Assembly: GCA_047615875.1 (NCBI GenBank)
Contig: JBLHGU010000166.1
Coordinates: forward strand, 1-10,910
DNA length: 10,910 nucleotides
Direction of reading: 5' to 3'
DNA from: JBLHGU01 sp047615875
Lineage (GTDB): Bacteria; Pseudomonadota; Gammaproteobacteria; Arenicellales; CAJQKF01
Below, piece after piece: positions 1 to 5,861 of the stretch. Numbering within the stretch: the stretch's first letter is position 1; the number at the start of each line of letters is the position of its first letter. A program made the translations under genes and the position numbers. A model generated the notes under the pieces. It did no database searches, had not been told where the DNA came from, and was given only the letters and a program-made list of their open reading frames with translations.

Positions 1-224
1 GCTCCGGTCTGAATTAAACCAGTAACACTTGAATTTGCACCGGTGGTTACATAATTATTGGCTTTAATATCGCCGATGACCTCCGCACCAGCGCCGGTGC
101 TTACGTAATCATTGGCAAAGACCAACGGTGTGATGTCAGGTGATGCTGCGTAAGCTGACGACATGGCAAATGCAAGCAAGCCACTATAAAGCAGCACTCT
201 TTTTTTTGAAAAACGACTATTCAT
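1..224 (-). CDS. Secreted repeat protein, N-terminal part only (runs off the left edge)
   Basis: The reading frame is open from an ATG at 224-222 to the window edge, giving 74 residues. It starts with a clear Sec signal peptide: basic n-region (Lys7-Lys8-Arg9), hydrophobic core at about 10-22, and an AYA-A cleavage site after residue 26. The mature part then shows two 18-residue repeats, DYVSTGAGAEVIGDIKAN (39-56) and NYVTTGANSSVTGLIQTG (57-74). Both have a [ND]YV.TGA....[IT]G pattern. Short Gly/Val/Thr repeats of this kind usually build a beta-solenoid, as in bactofilin-like or ice-binding (DUF3494-like) secreted proteins; this comparison is from memory and the family is not established. The upstream in-frame ATG alternative near 232 stops after three codons, so 224 is the start. 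An AGAGAT stretch 5' of the ATG is a weak ribosome binding site. The protein is probably periplasmic or extracellular. Confidence 0.75.
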   Translation of the reverse strand, partial: MNSRFSKKRVLLYSGLLAFAMSSAYAASPDITPLVFANDYVSTGAGAEVIGDIKANNYVTTGANSSVTGLIQTG

Positions 225-752
225 AAATTCATCTCTATCAAGGGTGTAACGATTAATTGTGATTTAATACGGCTCGAAGAAGAACCGACTCAACATACAC
301 GTGTCTAGAAAAGTAAACGGTAAATCTTGCAACGGGAAACTAAATGCAAGGCCAACTCTAAATAAACAATATGTAAAAAAAATACCTAACGTTTCTCAAA
401 TCACGTTATGGTGCCTTAAGACTAGATCATTAAAATATTTATTCAGTTCGATTAATGTAAAACCAGTTTGTTGCTTCTTCATGTGTATTACCTCTTGGAT
501 TAATAGATTAAATCTGTATCTGAAATCAACATAAGTCGTTTCATGTTGTAATATGTTGCAATGCTGAGGCCAATTTCATATGCATTCAATATATTATTAA
601 AAATCAATAAGTTACATCGTTTTACTTTGCAGGTAGCCTGGGGGATTGACAATTTTATTTGATAACAATGTCAAATTTTGACGCATTTTGTCAGGTTTTA
701 CGCAAACCCAGTTGATGCCGAGTTTGACTTTGCAGAAAATCACCATCGGTAG
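225..752. other. AT-rich intergenic stretch without a convincing gene
   Basis: The longest open frame on the plus strand (301-534) starts with GTG, has no visible ribosome binding site and translates to low-complexity sequence. The minus-strand frame across 612-806 overlaps the transposase relic. Neither looks real. The stretch must hold the promoter of the secreted protein reading leftward from 224, but I cannot place it. The only structure I see is the palindrome cluster at 646-692. Confidence 0.6.
646..692. repeat. Cluster of TTGAC/GTCAA palindromic motifs
   Basis: TTGACA at 646-651 is mirrored by TGTCAA at 669-674. The arms extend imperfectly to 12 bases (10 of 12 pair). GTCAAATTTTGAC at 670-682 is a perfect odd palindrome that overlaps the right arm. 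TTTTGTCA follows closely. Spaced inverted copies of one 5-base core are compatible with an operator or a small stem-loop. There is no adjacent intact gene on the right side, so the role is unknown. Confidence 0.35.
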
Positions 753-1496
753 CGTGCTCGATCCCGGGCTCGAGACAAAACTTGCAATTACCAGACCATC
801 GGACAAGATAATTGTCGCCTAACAAACAAGGCTGTCTATCTCGCGCTGGGCGTCAACCTGGAAGGCCACAAGGAGTTACTGGGCCTGTGGCTTGCGGAGA
901 ACGAGGGTGCCAAGTTCTGGCTTAACGTTTTAACCGAGCTACAGAACCGGGGTGTTCAGGATATTCTGATCGCCTGCATCGATGGTTTGAAAGGTTTCCC
1001 TGATGCGATTAATACGGTATTCCCCGAGACCCAGATCCAGCTATGCATCGTTCACATGGTGCGCAATTCGCTCAAGTTTGTGACCTGGAAAGACTACAAG
1101 GCAGTCACTTCAGATTTAAAAGAAATTTACAGATCGGCAACTGAGGAAGAAGCACTAAAATCGCTCGATGAGTTTGCCGAACGCTGGGACGAAAAATACT
1201 CGCAGATCAGCAAATCCTGGCGATCGAATTGGGAGAACCTAAACACGCTATTCGACTACCCGCCAGAGATTCGAAAGGCCATCTACACGACCAATGCGAT
1301 TGAGTCGCTCAACAGCGTGATTCGCAAAGCGACCAAGAAGCGAAAAGTTTTTCCGGCTGATGACTCGGCTAAGAAAGTCATCTACCTGGCCATTATGGAT
1401 GCGTCAAAGAATTGGAGTATGCCAATCCAGAATTGGAAACCAGCACTGAATCGGTTTATGATTCTTTTTGAAAACCGCATCGCGGATTACATTTAA
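753..1496 (+). pseudogene. IS256-family (Mutator-like) transposase, 5'-truncated relic
   Basis: The frame is open from 753 to the TAA at 1494-1496. It matches the C-terminal half of IS256-family transposases (normally about 400 residues) from about nt 786 onward. Visible signatures are NKAVYLALGVNLEGHKELLG, GLWLAENEGAKFWL, LTELQNRGVQDILIACIDG, KGFPDAI, QLCIVHMVRNSL and YTTNAIESLNSVIRKATKKR. Of the DDE triad, the second Asp (codon 981) and the Glu (codon 1302) are present. The first Asp lies in the missing N-terminal part. No ATG precedes the conserved region: the only upstream start-like codon, TTG at 987, is really the Leu of the conserved DGLKGFP motif. Residues at codons 801 (Gly) and 813 (Cys) stand where Arg is expected in the RQDNRRLTNKAV-like stretch, suggesting decay. 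About 160 N-terminal residues are lost, so it should not transpose by itself. Confidence 0.9.
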
Positions 1497-1501
1497 CCCG
1501 T

Positions 1502-1530
1502 GGCAGTTACACAGAATAATTTACAGCGTC
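1502..1530 (+). repeat. Right terminal inverted repeat of the IS256-family relic
   Basis: The sequence GGCAGTTACACAGAATAATT begins at 1503, six bases after the transposase stop, and continues with TACAGCGTC. It matches the known pattern of IS256-family right ends (GGCAGTTACACA followed by an AT-rich run and ACAG). The position directly downstream of the transposase fits. Confidence 0.7.
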
Positions 1531-1622
1531 AAATCGATTTGCAGATTACTCACTTAAACCTGCTCCCCGTATCAGCCTAGTTTAAAAACCTTCTACGTAT
1601 CTCCATAAACGTAATAACTCAG

Positions 1623-1850
1623 CTATTTATTTTGTTTGTAACCCGTGACACTCCTGATGGTGATCTCTTCTTTTCGAACTCTTATGGTCTCCCCGTTTAT
1701 TGTTACAACCGTATACTCAGTTTCATCTTCCCCGTGAGAACCATACTCTTTTCCTATTTCGGCACACTTCTCAGCCAGTGTTTTCTTCAATTGTTTTTCA
1801 TGCTCTTCCTTGCGTTTTTTCTCAAAATACTCTTTTAGACGATTTAACAT
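1623..1850 (-). CDS. Small charged helical protein of unknown function (75 aa)
   Basis: The frame runs from ATG at 1850-1848 to TAG at 1625-1623. An in-frame TTG two codons upstream is a possible but less likely start. No strong Shine-Dalgarno sequence is seen for either. Residues 3-37 are rich in Lys and Glu (KEYFEKKRKEEHEKQLKK) and should form one long amphipathic or coiled-coil helix. Residues 45-65 (YTVVTINGETIRVRKEEI) look like two or three beta strands. I do not recognise a family. The opposite strand carries a hydrophobic open frame (1632-1838) that is the usual mirror of a Lys/Glu-rich gene. It is a lone gene flanked by the IS relic and a gene-poor stretch. Confidence 0.55.
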   Translation of the reverse strand: MLNRLKEYFEKKRKEEHEKQLKKTLAEKCAEIGKEYGSHGEDETEYTVVTINGETIRVRKEEITIRSVTGYKQNK

Positions 1851-1856
1851 GGGCAA

Positions 1857-2232
1857 TTTAGTTATAGTTTAAGATTCGAATTAAATATAGTTACGGTTCT
1901 CATTGTACTGCAAATTTATTTTTATGTGTGCCTACTTCCGCTTTGGATCGAGATCTGCCTAACGACCCCATAATTTGAATGGCAGCTTACGAGAACTTAC
2001 CTGGTCGGGTGGGGCAAAATTTTCAAACTTAGCATTTACCTCGAAAAGCCATCTAAACCAGTCGCTCAAAAATCCATCGCGAAGGTCTCAAAGGTGCCCA
2101 CTACGATTGTTTAACCCTTTGTGGATTGCCCATTACAGCTGATGCCTTCCATCAGGAAGTGAGTCAGTTTACTGAAAATAGGCATGCTGCTCCCTAATTC
2201 CAACGCATTAGCTATTGATTTACCTAGCGGTT
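1857..2232. other. Gene-poor stretch with possible coding debris
   Basis: No open frame with a start codon and ribosome binding site is present. Two short, start-less plus-strand frames have protein-like composition. One ends at about 2114 (…YLEKPSKPVAQKSIAKVSKV…). The other occupies 2057-2197 in another frame (…GAHYDCLTLCGLPITADAF…, stop TAA 2195-2197). They overlap, so at most one is a gene tail and a frameshifted relic is possible. I recognise neither. The 3' end of the zinc-ribbon membrane protein gene abuts the right side, and no T-rich terminator hairpin is visible for it. Confidence 0.4.
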
Positions 2233-3822
2233 TTATTCCTGACCATATGGTGTAGCGAGCATGCCCGAAATACCCATTTCGTCACGGAACAGGAAAACAG
2301 CCGCCACGATGATACATACCGCCAGAAAGGCAACAAACGCGCTTATGGATTTTGGCAGATCTTCTGGCATGCTTGCCTTCTTACCTTGCCTTTCCAGGTA
2401 GTCCGAATAAAGGTCGCATATGGAAATCACGTAGATTGGCCGCAGCAGCAGCATAACAAACGATAGGCCAACAAGTATGGGTAATGCGGCCCAGAGGTAG
2501 AGGGTATAAATGTGGGAGTAGAGTTCGTCGTCGTCTGGAAGGATATCTACGTTCATAAGCAAAAATATCATACCAATATAGGAACCAATGCCAACGATCC
2601 AGCATAGGGCAGAGTAGCCGAGGCGAAGTTTGGCCACTTCCATAAAGTTGTCTTTCACAAAGAACACCGAGTTTTTGCCGGATCTGACGAGGCTGTAGCC
2701 GGTGAGAATGCTTGGAAGAACGCCAGATACACCTATCTTCCAGGCGTAGTATAGTGCCTCACTCAAGGCTTTGTCAGCCGCCGTTCTTCTGTCATCCTTT
2801 TGGGGCAGTCGGCTCAGAATTTGTCTTGTTGTTATGTAGCCATCCACCCAGTGAAATATCCACAAGGGCCAGCTGCGCGGCAAAACCAAGTGTAGACATT
2901 TAGCCACCGTAGAGGACTGCCCTTGCCGGTGCAGAAAGTGAGCGGCGCCCATGCAGCCGGTTAATATACCAATCGGATACGCTGCTAATCCAATACACAG
3001 AATACCCCAGGCGGCCAATACATAGTCGGCCACCGATCCTGACTTAGAATTCTCGGCGCTGCGCCAAACCTCCTCAGGGATCCAGTCGAGCATTTGTACC
3101 CAGAGCAGATAGGCAAGGGCAACAGCAGCCCACTGTAGCAGTCCAAAAACTAATATTTCCTTTTCCTTGAATCCTAATGACAGCGCATAGCCTATTCTGG
3201 AAGCAAAGCTGCCGATGCCACCAGAAGGCATTTCATTTATTCCGGGCATCTCGATTAGCTCGTCCCTGACAAATTCGAGTTGTTTAAACACATTGGAGGA
3301 ACTTTGCGCCCTTCTGAAGTTGGCGCTATTGAATGATTTTTTAAGATTGGTGCTTGCTACGGAAACCGTATCATTTCGAGGCTCTTTTGCTACTTGTTCT
3401 GCGCCAAGATACTTGCCAACAATTATACCGCAATTGCTACAGGTGCTGGATTGCTTCTGCTGTTTAGCGCATTTCGGGCAAGTCATTTGTTTGGCTGGAT
3501 TGCGTTGCTCACTAATTTGCTTCCATTCGAGATCATCTAACCATATTCCGGAACAGTTTATACAGGCGTCAACCAGTGTCAGAGTGTCGGGATAACAAAA
3601 CTCGTATAGGGCTCCCGAGCATTTCGGGCATTTGGATTTTAGATTCCGAGCAGCAAATTTGGGGATTTCGAAATATTTTTCGGCACGTTTTCCCAATATC
3701 TCGGTTAACTCGTTTTTGTCAAACCAGAGTCCTTTGCAGGAAGGACAGCTGTCCAGTTCGATATTTGACTTCGATACTTTTGCGGTTTTAAGCGAGATGT
3801 TGTCACATTTTGGGCATTGCAT
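2233..3822 (-). CDS. Triple zinc-ribbon membrane protein, uncharacterised (529 aa)
   Basis: ATG at 3822-3820 begins MQCPKC; the stop is TAA at 2235-2233. The N-terminal third is cytosolic-looking and holds three zinc ribbons. Ribbon 1 uses C3, C6, C26, C29 and ribbon 2 uses C65, C68, C87, C90. Both have the zf-TFIIB signature (CPSCKGLWFDKNEL, CINCSGIWLDDLEW). Ribbon 3 is shorter (C115, C118, C128, C131). A Ser/Asn-rich linker (about 145-185) follows. The C-terminal two thirds is a membrane domain with probable helices at about 223-245, 267-295, 403-425, 440-465 and 493-513, plus an amphipathic middle region (300-400) rich in Trp and Arg. TFIIB-type ribbons in bacteria often occur in small proteins or fused to membrane domains of unknown role. 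Metal binding is strongly implied but no catalytic motif is seen. It appears monocistronic. A YckC/RDD-like or DUF6159-like membrane fold was considered but is not supported by any motif. Confidence 0.9.
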   Translation of the reverse strand: MQCPKCDNISLKTAKVSKSNIELDSCPSCKGLWFDKNELTEILGKRAEKYFEIPKFAARNLKSKCPKCSGALYEFCYPDTLTLVDACINCSGIWLDDLEWKQISEQRNPAKQMTCPKCAKQQKQSSTCSNCGIIVGKYLGAEQVAKEPRNDTVSVASTNLKKSFNSANFRRAQSSSNVFKQLEFVRDELIEMPGINEMPSGGIGSFASRIGYALSLGFKEKEILVFGLLQWAAVALAYLLWVQMLDWIPEEVWRSAENSKSGSVADYVLAAWGILCIGLAAYPIGILTGCMGAAHFLHRQGQSSTVAKCLHLVLPRSWPLWIFHWVDGYITTRQILSRLPQKDDRRTAADKALSEALYYAWKIGVSGVLPSILTGYSLVRSGKNSVFFVKDNFMEVAKLRLGYSALCWIVGIGSYIGMIFLLMNVDILPDDDELYSHIYTLYLWAALPILVGLSFVMLLLRPIYVISICDLYSDYLERQGKKASMPEDLPKSISAFVAFLAVCIIVAAVFLFRDEMGISGMLATPYGQE

Positions 3823-3992
3823 GCGTTATATCCATTACCTATTACTTATGTCCAGAATTCTGAGGACAGTATAGCTGCTTACCGAAATCTAACTTACTTC
3901 CCGAGTGTTTTGGCACCAGTACTTTCCAGAAAATCAAAAACAGCTGGGTGTTCGTAATTTACCGAAAGCACCAATTCCGAGCTTAAAATCAA

Positions 3993-4014
3993 ACGGCTGC
4001 CACCTGGAAGCCGT
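3993..4014. repeat. Short hairpin
   Basis: ACGGCT at 3993-3998 pairs with AGCCGT at 4009-4014 across a 10-base loop. It sits upstream of the zinc-ribbon gene, and no T run follows on either strand. It is therefore not a good intrinsic terminator; it may be fortuitous. Confidence 0.3.
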
Positions 4015-4056
4015 CATTTAGTTCTGAGCTTTCAATACCTGCTTTGTGCCCAGGGT

Positions 4057-4214
4057 GTGTGAAAACTCCAATTATTAGTACTGAAGTTAAATCAATTCCC
4101 ACCTGCGGTTGATAATTGCGTTAATTTGGCAGGCAATTATCCACTTTCAAGTGAATTTTTATCATATCCTGGGGCGCATTCACCACTTATATTATTACTA
4201 ATTAGTTTTCACAC
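4057..4214. repeat. 11-bp perfect inverted pair around an AT-rich segment
   Basis: GTGTGAAAACT at 4057-4067 is mirrored by AGTTTTCACAC at 4204-4214. The similarity continues loosely inward (attatTAG against CTAATT). The motif GTTTTCACACAG at 4205-4216 is also nearly complementary (11 of 12) to CTGTGCGAAAAC at 4317-4328, the inner part of the 20-bp repeat arm. The same GTG(T/C)GAAAAC core thus recurs three times in 270 bp. Confidence 0.5.
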
Positions 4215-4262
4215 AGTCTGTGCCGTTTTCTGCCTCTGAAAATCTGATTCTGAGCGACTGTT

Positions 4263-4312
4263 TTCTCCAAAGCTGCCGCTCAAAACGAATTGGTCAGCGG
4301 CGACCTTCGGCC
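4263..4312 (+). repeat. Structured direct repeat, copy A (upstream of the dehydrogenase gene)
   Basis: TTCTCCAAAGCTGCCGCTCA at 4263-4282 is identical to 5637-5656. After a diverged 23-base middle, TTCGGCC at 4306-4312 recurs at exactly the same spacing in copy B (5680-5686). Within copy A, GCCGCT (4275-4280) pairs with AGCGGC (4296-4301). Conserved ends around a variable, hairpin-forming middle suggest a dispersed structured repeat rather than a chance match. Confidence 0.65.
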
Positions 4313-4486
4313 GAGGCTGTGCGAAAACTATTTCCGAAAACAGAAAGTGGGTTTTCATGGCTTGTTTATGGCTGTATACGATTTATGAGTGGGTAATGCA
4401 GGTCAATATAAGGCAGATCGTGGAGTTGTTGTGGGAGAAAAATTTTCGCCTGCTCAATTTCTTGGCGTTTTCGCACAGCCTCGGCC
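4309..4486. repeat. 178-bp unit bounded by perfect 20-bp inverted repeats
   Basis: The left arm GGCCGAGGCTGTGCGAAAAC (4309-4328) is the exact reverse complement of the right arm at 4467-4486. Neither flanking nor inner bases extend the pairing. The 138 bp between the arms holds no gene. Size and symmetry fit a MITE-like or REP-like non-autonomous element, or a long-range stem. No target duplication is visible directly outside (ACCTTC before the left arm, AACAGC after the right). The left arm overlaps the end of direct-repeat copy A. Confidence 0.7.
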
Positions 4487-4538
4487 AACAGCAGACCCCT
4501 GGCAACTAAGTGATAATAGGTTATCAGGCCAGAAACCT

Positions 4539-4544
4539 TATAAT
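4539..4544 (+). promoter_or_regulatory. Possible -10 box for the dehydrogenase gene
   Basis: A perfect TATAAT lies about 90 bases before the start codon, in AT-rich sequence that also contains imperfect inverted motifs (CCTTATAA and TTATAAAGG). I find no good -35 box 16-18 bases upstream, so this is only a candidate. Confidence 0.25.
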
Positions 4545-4630
4545 GTTAATGTTAGGTTTATAAAGGCTCCTCGATTAGTTTTTGAAGAGTTAATCAGTAT
4601 TTCCTCCAAATAAAAAAACGGATGACCCTC

Positions 4631-5608
4631 ATGAAGGCAATTGTGTACACAAAATATGGGGCACCCGACGTTCTTCAGATTAGAGAGATAGAAAAACCAG
4701 AACCTTCGGATGATGAGGTCCTTATAAAAATCCATGCAGTTGAAGCAACCAAGGCTGACTGTGAACTACGAAGCTTTAATTTCGCGGTGAAATGGTTCTG
4801 GCTACCCTTGCGAGTTGCGATGGGGGTGACGAGGCCAAAGAAGCAAGTTCTGGGAGGATATTTTGCGGGGGAAGTTGAAACCGTGGGCAAGGATGTATTG
4901 AAGTTCAAGAAGGGAGATCAGGTTTTCGGGACAACCAATCTTCGATTTGGCGCATATGGTGAATACGTCTGCTTACCGGCCAATTACACAATTGTGCCGA
5001 AGCCTCAAAATATGAGTTTTGAAGAAGCGGCAGCAGTGCCGCTAGGCGGATTGAATGCGCTTCATTTCATGAGAAAAGCGAACATCCGAAACGGGGAAAA
5101 GATATTGGTTAACGGTGCTGGCGGTAGCATCGGCACCTTTGCGGTGCAGATTGCTAAAGCAATGGGGGCTCATGTAACAGCAGTTGACAGTACCATGAAG
5201 GAAGAAATGCTACGCCGGATCGGAGCTGAGCATTTCTTCGACTATACCAAAGAAGACTTCACAAAAAGCGGCCAGACTTACGACGTGATTTTTAACATGG
5301 TTGCCCGAAGCTCCTATTCCAAATGCGTTAATTCACTCAATCCCAAGGGGCGATATCTGATAGGAAACCCTCGCATATACGACATGCTGAGATCCGTTCT
5401 TACTTCCAGATTTACGGATAAGACTGCAATTTTTGCCTTTGCCGGCGAAAAAGAGGAGGAATTACTCGCACTTAAGGAAATGATTGAGTCGGGTAAAGTA
5501 AAATCAATCGTCGATAAAATCTATCCACCTGAACTGGCTGCCCAAGCACATCGTAGAGTTGAAACTGAACAAAGATTGGGGATTGTCATAATAAGTATGG
5601 GTAGGTGA
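4631..5608 (+). CDS. Zinc-independent MDR oxidoreductase, quinone-oxidoreductase-like (325 aa)
   Basis: The protein is a medium-chain dehydrogenase/reductase that should reduce a quinone or activated alkene/carbonyl with NAD(P)H in the cytoplasm. The N-terminal GroES-like domain begins MKAIVYTKYGAPDVL, the usual family opening. The nucleotide-binding Rossmann motif NGAGGSIGTFAVQIAK is at residues 161-176, and the C-terminal HRRVETEQRLGIVII fits the family's last strand. The catalytic-zinc Cys/His ligands and structural-zinc cysteines of alcohol dehydrogenases are absent, placing it in the zinc-independent branch. An in-frame ATG at 4622 would add three residues. I prefer 4631 because of the family N-terminus and a GGA eight bases before it. 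Length is normal. Substrate is not deducible. The gene stands alone between two copies of a 50-bp structured repeat. Confidence 0.9.
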   Translation: MKAIVYTKYGAPDVLQIREIEKPEPSDDEVLIKIHAVEATKADCELRSFNFAVKWFWLPLRVAMGVTRPKKQVLGGYFAGEVETVGKDVLKFKKGDQVFGTTNLRFGAYGEYVCLPANYTIVPKPQNMSFEEAAAVPLGGLNALHFMRKANIRNGEKILVNGAGGSIGTFAVQIAKAMGAHVTAVDSTMKEEMLRRIGAEHFFDYTKEDFTKSGQTYDVIFNMVARSSYSKCVNSLNPKGRYLIGNPRIYDMLRSVLTSRFTDKTAIFAFAGEKEEELLALKEMIESGKVKSIVDKIYPPELAAQAHRRVETEQRLGIVIISMGR

Positions 5609-5636
5609 TTCCGATTTTAAAGGTGCTCCTGTTATA

Positions 5637-5686
5637 TTCTCCAAAGCTGCCGCTCAGTTGATCATGCTGAGCTTCTCGATTCGGCC
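5637..5686 (+). repeat. Structured direct repeat, copy B (downstream of the dehydrogenase gene)
   Basis: This copy shares the first 20 bases and the TTCGGCC end with copy A, at identical spacing. Its own stem is GCTCAG (5652-5657) with CTGAGC (5667-5672) around a nine-base loop containing TGATCA. It starts 29 bases after the dehydrogenase stop, so the hairpin may also act as a transcript 3' end, although no T run follows. Confidence 0.6.
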
Positions 5687-5757
5687 ACTTTCGTACACTG
5701 GTAATAAGTTGATAGTTAATCGAATTCGAGCGATGATCCGCTCATGACAACCGAACC

Positions 5758-5821
5758 GTCAGGCTGACCTGGGAAGTAAACGCCGAGTACAGACCCGGTA
5801 CCCGGGTTACTGTAGCCTGAC
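5758..5821. promoter_or_regulatory. Nested inverted repeats in the leader of the FAD oxidase gene
   Basis: The outer arms GTCAGGCT (5758-5765) and AGCCTGAC (5814-5821) are perfectly complementary. Inside them, ACCCGG (5793-5798) and CCGGGT (5802-5807) form a second perfect, GC-rich palindrome. A smaller pair, GAGCG/CGCTC, lies just upstream at 5728-5743. The unit ends 40 bases before the oxidase ATG. It could be a leader RNA structure, a terminator for the preceding gene, or a repressor operator. No T run supports the terminator reading. Confidence 0.5.
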
Positions 5822-5861
5822 GCCCTCAAGTAACCTCAATTCGTAATGAAAGGACCTGATC

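Larger units (their letters stand above)
753..1530 (+). mobile_element. IS256-family insertion sequence remnant, left end missing
   Basis: This unit joins the truncated transposase to the right-end inverted repeat just behind its stop codon. I looked for the complementary left end (a CTGTGTAACTGCC-type motif) between 225 and 800 and found none, so the left third of the element has been deleted or replaced. The breakpoint lies somewhere between 753 and about 786, next to an imperfect palindrome CTCGATCCCGGGCTCGAG at about 757-774. No target-site duplication can be defined with one end missing. Confidence 0.75.
3823..4621. other. Repeat-rich intergenic region of about 800 bp
   Basis: No convincing gene is present. 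The one plus-strand frame of note (4389-4613, GTG start, no ribosome binding site) reads straight through the right arm of the 20-bp inverted repeat and is probably repeat-derived. The stretch contains a short hairpin (3993-4014), an 11-bp inverted pair (4057-4067 and 4204-4214), a structured direct-repeat copy (4263-4312), a 178-bp unit bounded by 20-bp inverted repeats (4309-4486) and a TATAAT box (4539-4544). It lies between divergently oriented genes, so it should also hold both of their promoters. Confidence 0.65.

Noticed and set aside
301..534. Plus-strand open frame of 77 codons
   Set aside because: GTG start, no ribosome binding site, AT-rich low-complexity translation and no domain-like pattern.
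1632..1838. Hydrophobic plus-strand frame opposite the small charged gene
   Set aside because: Runs of Phe/Leu are the expected mirror of a Lys/Glu-rich gene. It has no proper start signal.
3215..3874. Several plus-strand frames of 71-126 codons within the zinc-ribbon gene
   Set aside because: They are antisense shadows of a gene with three clear zinc ribbons and membrane helices.
4487..4560. Possible integron attC site (GTTAGGT core) before the dehydrogenase gene
   Set aside because: A GTTRRRY-like core is present, but I could not find a matching RYYYAAC partner or the expected paired inner boxes.
4389..4613. Plus-strand open frame of 74 codons just before the dehydrogenase gene
   Set aside because: It has a GTG start and no ribosome binding site, and it reads through the 20-bp inverted-repeat arm and the likely promoter region. 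It is probably repeat-derived.
5652..5672. Intrinsic terminator after the dehydrogenase gene
   Set aside because: The hairpin is real, but it is not followed by a T run and is better explained as part of the direct-repeat copy.
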